A DNA stretch of 64,000 nt from Nocardia jejuensis NBRC 103114 (lineage in GTDB: Bacteria > Actinomycetota > Actinomycetes > Mycobacteriales > Mycobacteriaceae). Positions within the stretch are counted from its first letter, which is position 1; every line of letters starts with the position of its first letter. Position numbers and translations under genes: made by a program. Below are positions 45,997 through 55,426 of the stretch, in pieces. The notes under the pieces are model-generated. The model made no database searches, was not told the DNA's origin, and worked only from the letters and a program-made list of their open reading frames with translations. The stretch lies in assembly GCF_001613145.1 (NCBI RefSeq), contig NZ_BDBU01000002.1:425251-489250 (forward strand). Direction: 5' to 3'.

Positions 45997-47177
45997 ATGA
46001 ACTGGAGACCGTGGTTGGAGCTGTCGAGCGAGGAATGGATCGCCGGCAGAGATCCTGATGAGTTGGATCCCGAAGTGGCGCAACAGCGCTGGCTCGGGTA
46101 CGCCCCGGCCACCGAGGCCGGCATCGCCGCACTCGAGCAGCGCCTCGGCCTGCGGTTGCCACCCTCCTACCGCAACTTCCTGCTGACCACCGATGGTTGG
46201 CGCCATGCCGGAGAATTCGTGCGCACGATGCGGGACACCACCAATCTGGGATGGCTGCGTGACCTCGAACCAACCTGGGAGCCCTGGGCCGACCTGATCA
46301 CCGAGCCGCCCGTCGACGCGCCGGGTAACGCGTTCGACCGCGGGCTGCTGATCTCGCTGCACGCCGACGCCGGGGTCCTGTTCCTCGACCCGGCCGACCG
46401 CGACGAGAACGGCGAATGGGCCGCCTACAGCGTGTTTCCTGGGGGGAGTTCCCGCAGCGCTACCCGTCGTTCACCGCCCTCATGCAATCGCAGTATCAAA
46501 GCCTTCATCACCTCCGTCAGCCGGCGGGCAAAACCCGTGACAACTGGGATCTGGTGGCCGAACAGGCACGAGGCGAATCCCTCTCCGGGGACATCGACAC
46601 AGCCATGGCGGCCCTGGAGAAAGCCCAGCACTTCGGCCAGTCACGCGCCACGGTCTTACACACCCAGCTCCAGATGTTCCTGAGCACCGCGTCCCCCTAC
46701 GATGCCTCGCGGATCCTTTCGCGTGTGCTACCCCTGGCACCCGTTCCGGAGGGATTCTTCACCGGTCCACTGTTCATCGACGAGTTCGTGCCGTGCATGT
46801 TCCTGCAACACGCACACAAAGAGCCCTGGTATGCCTCCGCGCTCGACGTTGCCCAGATCGTGGAGACCGCGCGAAACGACCCCGGGGGCGAGATCAGACG
46901 TGCCATCGACGGGCATCGGGCCAGGGTGGAGCGGCCCGGCTACCAGCTCTCCTACGGCAACCGAGCATTCGACGCCGCGGTACGACAGGCGCTCGCGCAA
47001 CACCACTCCGACCCGGCGGCACTGTGGCATGCGCTCGAGGCCGCGATGGCGCATTGGCAGCCCCGCACGCCGGATCACATCGCCCCGGTCGCATTGCTCG
47101 CCGACCCGGTGCTGGCCTACAGCCTCACCCCCGAACGCGGGCGCGCGCTGTTGAGTCGACCGCGCGGCGGCCGCTGA
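45997..47177 (+). pseudogene. SUKH (SMI1/KNR4) domain protein, frameshifted in the middle
   Basis: The first frame encodes a SUKH domain: EAGIAALEQRLGLRLPPSYRNFLLTTDGW, then LISLHADAGVLFLDPADRDENGEWAAYSVFPGG. After the G6 run at 46441-46446 that frame becomes nonsense, while the neighbouring frame continues EFPQRYPSFTALMQSQYQSLHHLRQ and gives ~240 further residues to the stop at 47177. One additional G would join them into one ~394-residue protein. SUKH proteins are often immunity proteins against polymorphic toxins; no toxin gene is adjacent. Either a broken gene or a consensus error. Confidence 0.85.
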
Positions 47178-47206
47178 CCCGGCGAGGCTGATGGATCGAG
47201 AACGGT

Positions 47207-48127
47207 TCACGAGGTGAACGGGCGGTGCGAGCGTTCGGCCGCGCGCAGGTGCGGCAGCAGCAGCGATCCCACGGCCGTGGGATCCTCCGCGTGCAGGAAA
47301 TGGCCCGTGCCCGGGACTCGGGCGTGGGAGATGCCCGCACGCTCGGCCAGGATGCGCTGCATGTCCGAGGACATGCAGCCGTCGTTCGTTCCGGCCAGGG
47401 CCAGGGTCGGCAGATCCGCCGAGCGCGAGAGCAGCGCGCGGTGGAACTCGCGGGTGGGGGCGCGATGGATCGTGAACAGCGACCGGTAATAGCGCGTGGC
47501 CGCCCACGCCAGATCCGGATCGGTGAACACCGCCGCGGTCGGAGCGAACTGCGCGTCGGTGAACGACCAGTCCGGAGACCAGCGCCGCCACAGACGGCGC
47601 ACGAACGCGGCATTGTCGCGCGTGAGCAGGCGCGGGGAGGCACCGGACTGCATCAGCGGAATGTACGCGGACATCACCGTCTGGCGGGGTAGATGCCGCA
47701 CGATGGCGGGCGCGAAACCGTCCCCGAACGGCGGGATCGCCAGCAGTGTGAGCGAAAGCCATTGGCGTGGAGCCTGTTTGGACAGCACAGTCGCGGCGAA
47801 CGCACCCCAGTCGTGACCCACCAGATGCGTCGGCGGGGACCCCAGTTCCCGATGCCAGGCGGCGATATCGGCACTCACGGCCATCAGGTCATAGCGGGCG
47901 CCGTGATCGGCCGAGCCCGGGGTGTAGCCGCGCAGCCACGGGGCCAGCACCTGATAGCCCGCGTCCAGCAACGACGGAACGAGCCCGTCCCAACTGTGCG
48001 GGGTATCGGGGAAACCGTGCAGCAGCAGCACCAGCGGCGCTCCGGCCGGGCCGGCGTGGCGCGCGGACAGCACCAGCCCGTCGTGCCGCAACCTCAGCGT
48101 GCTCTCACCCGGAATCGCGGATGTCAT
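47207..48127 (-). CDS. α/β-hydrolase, epoxide hydrolase-like
   Basis: A 306-residue α/β-hydrolase. The nucleophile is Asp in LVGHDWGAFAAT, typical of epoxide hydrolases and haloalkane dehalogenases; the oxyanion motif is LLLHGFPDTPHSWD; the second acid is in LALAGTNDGCMSSD; and the base His is in VPGTGHFLHAEDP. No signal peptide. It converges with the SUKH gene. The substrate is unknown; epoxide hydrolase is favoured because of HGFPD and the ring-opening Tyr candidates in the cap domain. Confidence 0.9.
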   Translation of the reverse strand: MTSAIPGESTLRLRHDGLVLSARHAGPAGAPLVLLLHGFPDTPHSWDGLVPSLLDAGYQVLAPWLRGYTPGSADHGARYDLMAVSADIAAWHRELGSPPTHLVGHDWGAFAATVLSKQAPRQWLSLTLLAIPPFGDGFAPAIVRHLPRQTVMSAYIPLMQSGASPRLLTRDNAAFVRRLWRRWSPDWSFTDAQFAPTAAVFTDPDLAWAATRYYRSLFTIHRAPTREFHRALLSRSADLPTLALAGTNDGCMSSDMQRILAERAGISHARVPGTGHFLHAEDPTAVGSLLLPHLRAAERSHRPFTS

Positions 48128-48224
48128 CGATACCTCGTCTCATACTCGATCCCCGGCTGCCTCGACCTGTGCTCGCACCGCACCGACTCGTGGACCGGTC
48201 CGGCTGTGCCGAGAATGTGCCGGG

Positions 48225-48243
48225 AACGGGTTCACGTGCGCAC
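48225..48243 (+). repeat. 19-bp direct repeat, copy 1 (copy 2 at 51507-51525)
   Basis: AACGGGTTCACGTGCGCAC occurs here and at 51507-51525, with weaker similarity in the 10-15 bp before and about 30 bp after. The two copies bracket the large fusion gene. Confidence 0.85.
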
Positions 48244-48375
48244 CCCCGCGCACGAAGCCGCCCCGTTCCCGCCACCCGTTGCACGGATACCAGCGCACCG
48301 CCGTGAGCCGGACAGGCTCCGGCGTCACGGACCCGGTCCACCCGGTCCACCCGGGACGCGCCGGTGCCGGACGGC

Positions 48376-51300
48376 TCAACGCCCCTGCCACACCGGTGCA
48401 CGCTTCTCCACGAACGCGCGCATCCCCTCTCCCGCGTCCGCGGAGGACAGGGCACCGGCCGCGACCTGCCCCTGCCGGGCGAACTCCTCCTGCGTGGACC
48501 AATCCGGGGCCTGATCGATGATCTGCTTGCTCGCATCCAGACTCAGCGGCGCGTTGACCGCGATCCGCTCGGCCAGATCCAGTGCCGCCTCGAGCGCCTT
48601 GCCCGGTTCGGCGACCTGGTTGATCAACCCCAGATGAGCGGCACGATCGGCGGTGATCGGATCACCGGTCAGCGACAGCTCCATCGCGATCGCACGCGGT
48701 AGTCGCTGTGACAGGCGCAGCACGCCACCACCGACCGCGACCAGACCACGCTTGACCTCGGGCAGTCCGAACACCGAATCACGCGCGGCGACAATGAGAT
48801 CCGCGCTCAACGCCAGCTCGCACCCACCCGCGAGCGCCGGTCCCTCCACCGCGGCGATCAACGGTTTGCGTGGCGGCTGGGACACGATGCCCAGAATGCC
48901 GCGCTTCTCGGTGATCGGCACCTCACCCCGCGCGGCGGCCTTGAGATCCATTCCGGCACTGAAATATCCACCCGCACCGGTCAGAATCGCGATGCGCGCG
49001 TGCGGATCGGCCTCGTACGCGTCGATCGCGCGCTCGAGACCCAGCGCGGCCGCCAGATTGATCGCATTGCGGGCCGCGGGACGATTGATCGTGATGATCA
49101 TGATGTGCCCGCGTCGCTCGATCAGCACCGGCGCCGGGGGCGGGGCGGGCAACTCGACCCGCTCGGTCCCCTCCACCACCAGTGCGCCACCGGAGACCGT
49201 GACCGGCAATCCCAGCACATCACCCTCGGTGAGCACGCTCAGCAGGGCCGCATCGGTACTGCGCACCAGCGCACGCTCACCCGCGGGGGTCAGCACCGAC
49301 ACGATCGCCGCCTCGGGGGCACCCTCGCGGTCGTACGGCAGCGTGTACGCCTCCACCACCGCGGGACCCTCGTACCCGGTGCGCGCCACACGCGCCGGGG
49401 GATGCTCGATCACCGGGGTCAGATGCGCGAACGCGGCCCTGGGCGGCGTCGCGGAATACACGCCCAACGCGTGCTTGGTCAGATACCAGCCCAGAGACGT
49501 TGCCAGACCGAAGGTCTCGGGCTCGGCCCGCAAACGCTCGACCAGCGTCGCCACCGCGTGACCGCCGTAATTGTTGCCCGGCCCGCCACCGAAGGTCAGC
49601 CCACCGGTCACCGTCAACGCCCGCTCGGGGTCCTCGCTCGACAACCCCAGCTCGCGCGCGGCGATCTGCACCGCCACCGGGAAGCACGCGTACAGATCCA
49701 CATGCGTCAGATCCTTGGGCCCCACTCCCGCATGCGCGAACGCCGCCGCACCCAGCGCCCGGATCGCGGGCGAGGCCGCCAATTCGGTGCGCTCGCTCAC
49801 GAACCACTCCTCGGTGCCCGAGGCGCCGGCATGAATGAACACCCACTTGTCCTGCGGAATCCCGGCCGCCTCCGCCGCCGCGGCACTGCACACGATCAGG
49901 CCACTGGCCATATCGACCGTCAGATTCGCGCATTCGAGCTTCGTGTACGGGGCCGAGATCATCCGATTCGACTCGGTCACCGTCGCGATCTCGGCCGCGG
50001 TGAACTCCTGCGGCTGCCAGGCGTTCGGATTGCCGGCGGCCACCGCGGAGAACCGCGACCACAACTGCGCCACCGCCTGCGCGTGCTCCTCGGGCGTGCG
50101 ACCCAGGGCATGGCGGTTCGCGGACTCGAGCAGCGCGTACATGTTGATCGGGGCCTGCAGGCCCGCCTCGGACTCGGCGGAGTTATTGGCCGCCTTGTCG
50201 ATCCCGACCGTGCGGGTCGGCTTCACCTCCGAACCCTGTGCGGGCCACTGCAATTCGATACCCGCACGCTGGGCCGCGGCCTGGGTGGCGCCGGCCTCGG
50301 CACCGGTCACCAACACCACCTCGTAGGTGCCCGCGGCGATCGCGGCGGCGGCCTCGTTGATCAGCAACTGACCCCCGTCACCGCCGAACGGGCTCGACTG
50401 CACCGTGTCCACCTCGGGCGCACCCACCGCCGCCGCGACCAGCGCACCCAGATCCCGGTACTGCCACGACGTGGGAGCCACCGAGAACACCGCGTCCGCG
50501 CGCGCCAGCAGCGACTCCCCGGCACCGGTATCGGCCGCCGCGAGACGCAATGCCCGCACCGCCAACTGCGACGGATCCAGATACGCCGCATCCGGAATCC
50601 GGTCCGCCACCTGTCCCACACCCACCAGTACCGGCGTCGAGGGTGCGAGCACCGCACCGGAGGCCAGGTGCCGCACCGCCGTGCGCGACGGCTTGGACCC
50701 CGGCCCCGCCGCGGTGGACCCTGTCCCGGCCGCGCTCAGCACCCCCGGCAACGCCGCGAGCGACTCGCGCAGCGCCTCACCCATTCCGCGCGCCACCGTC
50801 GCACCCAGCGGGCCGTCGATCGGCTGACCCGCGAGCCCCGCGTCCAGATACACCTCCGCGCCCGCACCCGACGCGAGCACACTCACCCACATGCCCAGAG
50901 TCAACCCCTGCGGCCCGGTACCGGCCATCGCGATGCCCGCATCGCTCACCTCGGTCACCCTCCAGCGCAGATCCGCCGGAATGCCCATGAATTTCGCGAT
51001 CTGCGTGAACTCGAGACCCACCTCCGCCTGCCCCGGCGCCTCCCCGCGCCAGCCCGCATGGAAGGTGAACCACTCCGGAATCCGCGCCAGATCACCCAGA
51101 TACGCGCGCACCGCACCCGCATCGGCCTCGAGGCGCGCATGCGCGTGCGCCGACCGCGCATACGCACCCAGCCCCTCGGGCAACTCCCGCTCACCCACCT
51201 CGGGCACATCCGGCTCCGCACCCGCGCGACCGGTCAACCCGAGCACCAGATCACGCACGATGCGCGGATCGCGGCGCACCGCGCCCAACAGATCTCCACC

Positions 51301-51378
51301 GGCACGTATCTGCTTGCGCACCGTACGTCCCTGCTCGAAAACCGCACGGAAACGCTCGAATCCGGGCACCGCAGTCAC
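48376..51378 (-). CDS. SRPBCC–thiolase-like–crotonase three-domain fusion protein
   Basis: A 1000-residue protein with three enzymes' folds. Residues ~75-225 are a SRPBCC/polyketide-cyclase-like domain (VRAYLGDLARIPEWFTFHAGWRGEAPGQ). Residues ~240-735 are thiolase-like (PVLVGVGQVADRIPDAAYLDPSQLAVRAL ... FIHAGASGTEEWFVSERTEL ... GGPGNNYGGHAVATLVERLR), but the usual nucleophilic Cys region reads QSSPFGGDGGQ, so acyl transfer by the classical route is doubtful. Residues ~740-1000 are a crotonase (GAGGYFSAGMDLKAAARG, VEGPALAGGCELALSADLIVAARDSVFGLPEVKRGL). GTG start with GAGGAGG 6 nt upstream. Probably acts on acyl-CoA; the pathway is unknown. Confidence 0.88.
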   Translation of the reverse strand: MTAVPGFERFRAVFEQGRTVRKQIRAGGDLLGAVRRDPRIVRDLVLGLTGRAGAEPDVPEVGERELPEGLGAYARSAHAHARLEADAGAVRAYLGDLARIPEWFTFHAGWRGEAPGQAEVGLEFTQIAKFMGIPADLRWRVTEVSDAGIAMAGTGPQGLTLGMWVSVLASGAGAEVYLDAGLAGQPIDGPLGATVARGMGEALRESLAALPGVLSAAGTGSTAAGPGSKPSRTAVRHLASGAVLAPSTPVLVGVGQVADRIPDAAYLDPSQLAVRALRLAAADTGAGESLLARADAVFSVAPTSWQYRDLGALVAAAVGAPEVDTVQSSPFGGDGGQLLINEAAAAIAAGTYEVVLVTGAEAGATQAAAQRAGIELQWPAQGSEVKPTRTVGIDKAANNSAESEAGLQAPINMYALLESANRHALGRTPEEHAQAVAQLWSRFSAVAAGNPNAWQPQEFTAAEIATVTESNRMISAPYTKLECANLTVDMASGLIVCSAAAAEAAGIPQDKWVFIHAGASGTEEWFVSERTELAASPAIRALGAAAFAHAGVGPKDLTHVDLYACFPVAVQIAARELGLSSEDPERALTVTGGLTFGGGPGNNYGGHAVATLVERLRAEPETFGLATSLGWYLTKHALGVYSATPPRAAFAHLTPVIEHPPARVARTGYEGPAVVEAYTLPYDREGAPEAAIVSVLTPAGERALVRSTDAALLSVLTEGDVLGLPVTVSGGALVVEGTERVELPAPPPAPVLIERRGHIMIITINRPAARNAINLAAALGLERAIDAYEADPHARIAILTGAGGYFSAGMDLKAAARGEVPITEKRGILGIVSQPPRKPLIAAVEGPALAGGCELALSADLIVAARDSVFGLPEVKRGLVAVGGGVLRLSQRLPRAIAMELSLTGDPITADRAAHLGLINQVAEPGKALEAALDLAERIAVNAPLSLDASKQIIDQAPDWSTQEEFARQGQVAAGALSSADAGEGMRAFVEKRAPVWQGR

Positions 51379-51506
51379 AGCCAGCCTCCTCGTTGAGGTG
51401 AGAACATCTGAGACTCACCGTATCGCCTACTCGCGGAGAACGGCAGCCCGAGGATTACTTCGCACCCCACCACGCCCGGCCCACCCCTCGTTCCCGAGAA
51501 TCGGAC

Positions 51507-51525
51507 AACGGGTTCACGTGCGCAC
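51507..51525 (+). repeat. 19-bp direct repeat, copy 2
   Basis: Second copy of the repeat at 48225-48243. It is followed directly by the decayed thiolase fragment. Confidence 0.85.
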
Positions 51526-51550
51526 TCCCGCCCGCGGAGCCACCTCGCTC

Positions 51551-51636
51551 CAGCCGCTCGCGCGCAGCGATCCGTGCCGCCACCGGGGAAGCACGCGTAC
51601 AGATCCACATGCGTCAGATCCTCGGGCCCACCCCCG
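51551..51636 (-). pseudogene. Fragment duplicated from the thiolase part of the fusion gene
   Basis: Closely resembles 49648-49730, inside the neighbouring gene. The best part, 40 bp around CACATGCGTCAGATCC, is identical except for one extra G. On the minus strand it reads DLTHVDLYACFP, as in the parent, then shifts frame. Too short to be functional. Confidence 0.8.
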
Positions 51637-51810
51637 AGTGAAAACGCCTGCGGGAGTAGTGCGGTGGTTGCCTCGCAGAATCCGGCGGTGACAGCGGCCG
51701 ATCCTCGGCACGATCCGGTCCGCAGACGACAAGCAGCGATGACAACCAGCCCCGATCACACCGGCAGCCGAGGAGTCAGCGCCGACGCAGTCGGCCTGGG
51801 GGCGGCAATC

Positions 51811-53049
51811 TCAGAGACGAACGCCCAGCAGCGCGTCGACCGCGTCACCGATCAACGCCGGGGCCGCGGTGTCCGGACCGCCGTAGGTCAGGGCCTGATC
51901 GGCCCAACTGTCCACCGCGGCAAGGGCTTTAAGGGTATCGAGATCATCGGCCAGATGTTGGCGCAGACGCGAGACGGTGTCCTGCGCGGCCGGACCCGAA
52001 TCCAGTGCCGCGGCCGCACGCCAGCGCTCGAGCCGCGAGAGCGCCTGTGCCAGCACCGCATCGGACCATTCACGATCCTGACGGTAATGCCCGGCGAACA
52101 AACCCAGCCGGATCGCGGCCGGGTCGGTGCCCGAGCGGCGCAACGCCGAGACGAACACCAGATTGCCGCGCGATTTGGACATCTTCTCCCCGTCCAGGCC
52201 GATCAACCCCGCATGCACATAGTGGCGGGCGAAGCGGCGGCCCTTGACCAGGGCTTCGGCATGGGCGCAGGAGTATTCGTGATGCGGGTAGATCAGATCG
52301 CTGCCCCCGCCCTGCACATCGAATTCGGTACCGATCCGGTTCAGCGCGATCGCCGAACACTCGATGTGCCAGCCCGGACGCCCCGGCCCGAACGGCGCGG
52401 GCCACGACGGCTCACCCGCACGCTCCGCACGCCACAGCAGCGCGTCGATCGGATCACGCTTGCCCGCCCGCTCGGGGTCACCGCCGCGCTCGGCGAAGAG
52501 TCGCTCCATGGTCGCGCGGTCGTAGCCGGACTCGTACCCGAACTGCTCGGTGGCATCGTGGCGGAAATACACATCCGGGAACTGCGGATCATCCACGATG
52601 TACGCCGCACCCGAGGCCAGCAGCTTGTCGACCATCTCCACGACCTCGTGCACCGACTCGATCGCGCCGATGTACTCGCGCGGCGGAATCACCCGCAGCG
52701 CCGCCATGTCCTCACGGAACAACTCGATCTCGCGGGTGCCCAGCGCACGCCAGTCGATCCCGTCGCGCTCGGCGCGCTCGAACAGCGGATCGTCCACATC
52801 GGTGGTGTTCTGCACGTAATGCACGTCCAGGCCCGCATCACGCCACAGGCGATTGACCAGGTCGAAGGTCAGGTAGGTGGCCGCGTGCCCGAGATGGGTG
52901 GCGTCGTACGGGGTGATGCCGCACACGTACATGGTGGCGGTGGCCCCGGGGGTGACCGGGCGCACCTGCTTGTCGGCGGTGTCGAACAGACGTAACGCCG
53001 GTCCGGATCCGGGGACGGTCGGGACAGCGGTATCGGACCAGGACTGCAT
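51811..53049 (-). CDS. mshC: Mycothiol ligase MshC (Cys:GlcN-Ins ligase)
   Basis: Joins cysteine to glucosaminyl-inositol with ATP, the penultimate step of mycothiol synthesis. The 412-residue protein resembles cysteinyl-tRNA synthetase but lacks its C-terminal RNA-binding part. Adenylation motifs are the HIGH-like [13 protein letters not shown] and KMSKS in [13 protein letters not shown]. Zinc-type Cys/His ligands are seen in [17 protein letters not shown] and [10 protein letters not shown]. The neighbours on the same strand downstream match the usual actinobacterial order. Length fits (about 414 in M. tuberculosis). Confidence 0.97.
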   Translation of the reverse strand: MQSWSDTAVPTVPGSGPALRLFDTADKQVRPVTPGATATMYVCGITPYDATHLGHAATYLTFDLVNRLWRDAGLDVHYVQNTTDVDDPLFERAERDGIDWRALGTREIELFREDMAALRVIPPREYIGAIESVHEVVEMVDKLLASGAAYIVDDPQFPDVYFRHDATEQFGYESGYDRATMERLFAERGGDPERAGKRDPIDALLWRAERAGEPSWPAPFGPGRPGWHIECSAIALNRIGTEFDVQGGGSDLIYPHHEYSCAHAEALVKGRRFARHYVHAGLIGLDGEKMSKSRGNLVFVSALRRSGTDPAAIRLGLFAGHYRQDREWSDAVLAQALSRLERWRAAAALDSGPAAQDTVSRLRQHLADDLDTLKALAAVDSWADQALTYGGPDTAAPALIGDAVDALLGVRL

Positions 53050-53287
53050 GATTCGAGGTTAACCGGGCGATCGGCGTACGACGTGCGCGCCCCCGCTCAC
53101 CGGCACCCCACCCACCCCCGAAGCGGCCCCGGCGACCTGCACTGCAATGCCGCATACGCACACGTCAATGGTTGTATTCCGGCAGCTTGCAACCTCCGCG
53201 CCGCCCGAGAGTGCGCACGCACTCCACGCGCTCACCGCGCACAGTAGCCCGGGGTGCGCGAGCGCCGCACACGCGGGTGCGCCGCGC

Positions 53288-54067
53288 TCAGAACGCGGGC
53301 CACGGAATCGGACGCTGAGAGTTCGGCATCGGCATCACCGGATCCTCGAGCAGGGCACGCCCGCGCGCCTCGAGCGCCTCGATCTCCGCATCGGTGATCA
53401 ACTCCGAGAGTCGCTCACCCAGCTCCCCGGGCAGCGACTTCACCAAAACCGTGATGTCGGTGAGCAATTGCTCCGCCACCGGCTCCCCGGCCCACCCCCA
53501 CAGCACGGTGCGCAACTTGGGTTCGGTGTGCAGGCAGATCCCGTGATCCACCCCATAGGCGCGCCCGTGCGGACCCGCAAGCACATGCCCGCCCTTGCGA
53601 TCGGCATTGTTGATCAGGACATCGAGCACCGCCATGCGGTGCAGGCCCGGATCCTCGGCATGGATCAGCGACACCGGATGCCCCGAGGGATCCAGCGCCC
53701 GCAACACCTCGCGATAGCCCGGCGGCACCTCACCGGCCGGCACCAGATCCACCGGATCCGGCCCGCCCTCGGGGTCCTGCACGATATCGATCCACCGCTG
53801 CACCATGCCCGGCCCGTACGGTCCCTCGCGCAGCACCGTCTCGGGAATCACGCCCCAGCCCAACGCTTCCGACACCAGATACGACGCGACCTCACGCCCG
53901 GCCAGGGTGCCGTCCGGGAAATCCCACAGCGGCCGTTCCCCGCGCACCGGCTTGTACACCACGCGCAGATCCTGCGCCCGGCACACCAGCGTGGCATTGC
54001 TGGCGGAGGTGATCTGCCCCAGCACCGTCAGGTCCGCGGTGCGCAGCGGGTCCGGTGACACGGTCAT
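53288..54067 (-). CDS. SCO1664-family protein (PI3/4-kinase-like fold)
   Basis: A 259-residue protein conserved next to mshC. LRVVYKPVRGERPLWDFPDGTLAGREVASYLVSEALGWGVIPETVLREGPYGPGMVQRWID and LDVLINNADRKGGHVLAGPHGRAYGVDHGICLHTE resemble the phosphatidylinositol 3/4-kinase-like fold: VYKP for the ATP lysine, NNADRKGGH for the catalytic loop and VDHG for the metal Asp. These residues look intact, so it could be an active kinase, but substrate and activity are unknown. ATG overlaps the DUF3090 stop by ATGA, showing coupling. Confidence 0.9.
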   Translation of the reverse strand: MTVSPDPLRTADLTVLGQITSASNATLVCRAQDLRVVYKPVRGERPLWDFPDGTLAGREVASYLVSEALGWGVIPETVLREGPYGPGMVQRWIDIVQDPEGGPDPVDLVPAGEVPPGYREVLRALDPSGHPVSLIHAEDPGLHRMAVLDVLINNADRKGGHVLAGPHGRAYGVDHGICLHTEPKLRTVLWGWAGEPVAEQLLTDITVLVKSLPGELGERLSELITDAEIEALEARGRALLEDPVMPMPNSQRPIPWPAF

Positions 54068-54648
54068 TCCTCGAGATCGGCCGCACCGAAGATGCCGCCA
54101 CGCTTGTACCCGTTGGTGCGCACACACATATGACCCACCGGCGCGAGCGGTTCCCCGCACAGCGGGCACGGCGGACGACCCGCCGCGATCACCCGCGTGG
54201 ACCGCAACGCGAACTCCCGCGCCTGGATCGGAGTCAGGAACACCCGCACCGCGTCCGGGCCCTCCTCGGTGTCATCGAGCACCACCGACTCGTCGACCTC
54301 GGTCTCGGTGATCGCCAACAACTCCACCACCACCGCGTTCGCATCCGCGTCCCAGCCCAAACCCATGGTGCCGACCCGGAATTCGGATTCGATCGGGGTC
54401 ACCAGCGGCGCGACATCCGCGACATCGGCGGCCTGGGGCGGCACCGGGGTGCCGAAGCGGCGCGCCACCTCGTCCAGCAGCAGTCCCATCCGATCGGCCA
54501 GCACCTTCACCTGCTGCTTCTCGAGCAGCACGCTGACCACCCGCGGCTCCTGCACGGCTTGCAGGTAGAAGGCGCGATCACCCGGCTCGCCGACGGTGCC
54601 GGCGACGAAACGATCGGGGGTGCGGAAAATATGGATTGCCCGGCTCAT
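54064..54648 (-). CDS. DUF3090 family protein
   Basis: A 194-residue protein of the conserved mshC-uppP block. It starts SRAIHIFRTPDRFVAGTVGEPGDRAFYLQA and ends PPCPLCGEPLAPVGHMCVRTNGYKR, with CPLCG and HMC as a probable zinc site near the C-terminus. Function unknown across the family, but its tight link with the kinase-like gene downstream and the phosphatase gene upstream is conserved. AGGAGGTGCAG directly precedes the ATG at 54648. Confidence 0.93.
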   Translation of the reverse strand: MSRAIHIFRTPDRFVAGTVGEPGDRAFYLQAVQEPRVVSVLLEKQQVKVLADRMGLLLDEVARRFGTPVPPQAADVADVAPLVTPIESEFRVGTMGLGWDADANAVVVELLAITETEVDESVVLDDTEEGPDAVRVFLTPIQAREFALRSTRVIAAGRPPCPLCGEPLAPVGHMCVRTNGYKRGGIFGAADLEE

Positions 54649-54675
54649 CTGCACCTCCTGAAAGCTCACTCACCA

Positions 54676-55410
54676 CTAAGAATCGGGGCTTCCCGCATTC
54701 TCATTATCCGTACTACCGGTGATACCCGTTTCACCACCGGGCACCGGCCCCGAGCGCGATTCGCCGCCGGTTTGCGGCGAAATCGCCGCCAACGCGGACA
54801 GATCGGCGCCGGTATCGTTCACCCGCCACACGTACGGCGCGGTCGGGCTGTAGCGAACCACACTGATCGAGGCGGGCTCGACCACGATCCGCTGAAAACC
54901 GTCGAGATGGATACCGAACGCATCGGCCAGCACAGACTTGATCACATCACCGTGCGTGCACGCCACCCACAGCACATCACCGCCGTGTTTCTCGGCGAAC
55001 TCGCGATCGCGTTCACGGATCGCGGCCACCGCACGGAACTGCACCTGCGCCAAGCCTTCTCCCGACGGAAACACCGCCGCCGAAGCGTGCCGCTGCACCA
55101 CTTTCCACAGCGGTTCGGTCACCAGCTCGGAAAGTTTTCGGCCCGTCCAGTCGCCGTAGTCCACCTCGAGGAGCCGCTCGTCGGGCTCGGCTTCCATGCC
55201 CAGCTTGTCCGCCAGCGGTGCCACCGTTCGCTGACAGCGCAACAGCGGCGAGCACACGATGTGCTCGATCGGCAGGGAACCCAGGCGCTGAGCCACCGTC
55301 TGGGCTTGCTCACGACCTCGATCGGTCAGATCGACCCCGGCGCTTCGACCAGCCAGGGTATGGGCGGTGTTCGACGTGGAGACGCCGTGCCGCAGGAGGA
55401 TCACCGTCAC
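54676..55410 (-). CDS. Histidine phosphatase family protein (MSMEG_4193-like)
   Basis: A 244-residue phosphoglycerate-mutase-like phosphatase. The catalytic motif LLRHGVSTSN holds the phospho-His, and CTHGDVIKSVLADAFG has the second His. Conserved position between DUF3090 and uppP, as in mycobacteria (Rv2135c region). Substrate unknown. The last ~25 residues are a low-complexity tail. Confidence 0.92.
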   Translation of the reverse strand: MTVILLRHGVSTSNTAHTLAGRSAGVDLTDRGREQAQTVAQRLGSLPIEHIVCSPLLRCQRTVAPLADKLGMEAEPDERLLEVDYGDWTGRKLSELVTEPLWKVVQRHASAAVFPSGEGLAQVQFRAVAAIRERDREFAEKHGGDVLWVACTHGDVIKSVLADAFGIHLDGFQRIVVEPASISVVRYSPTAPYVWRVNDTGADLSALAAISPQTGGESRSGPVPGGETGITGSTDNENAGSPDS

Positions 55411-55426
55411 CGTGACAGCCTACTGG

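Larger units (their letters stand above)
51379..51810. other. Intergenic region with a decayed fragment of the fusion gene
   Basis: About 430 bp between the fusion gene and mshC. It contains the second copy of the 19-bp repeat and an ~85-bp piece similar to the interior of the fusion gene. No functional gene is seen; part must be the fusion gene's promoter. Confidence 0.6.

Noticed and set aside
49000..51396. 798-residue rightward frame
   Set aside because: Antisense to the fusion gene; low-complexity Arg/His/Gly composition and no ribosome site.
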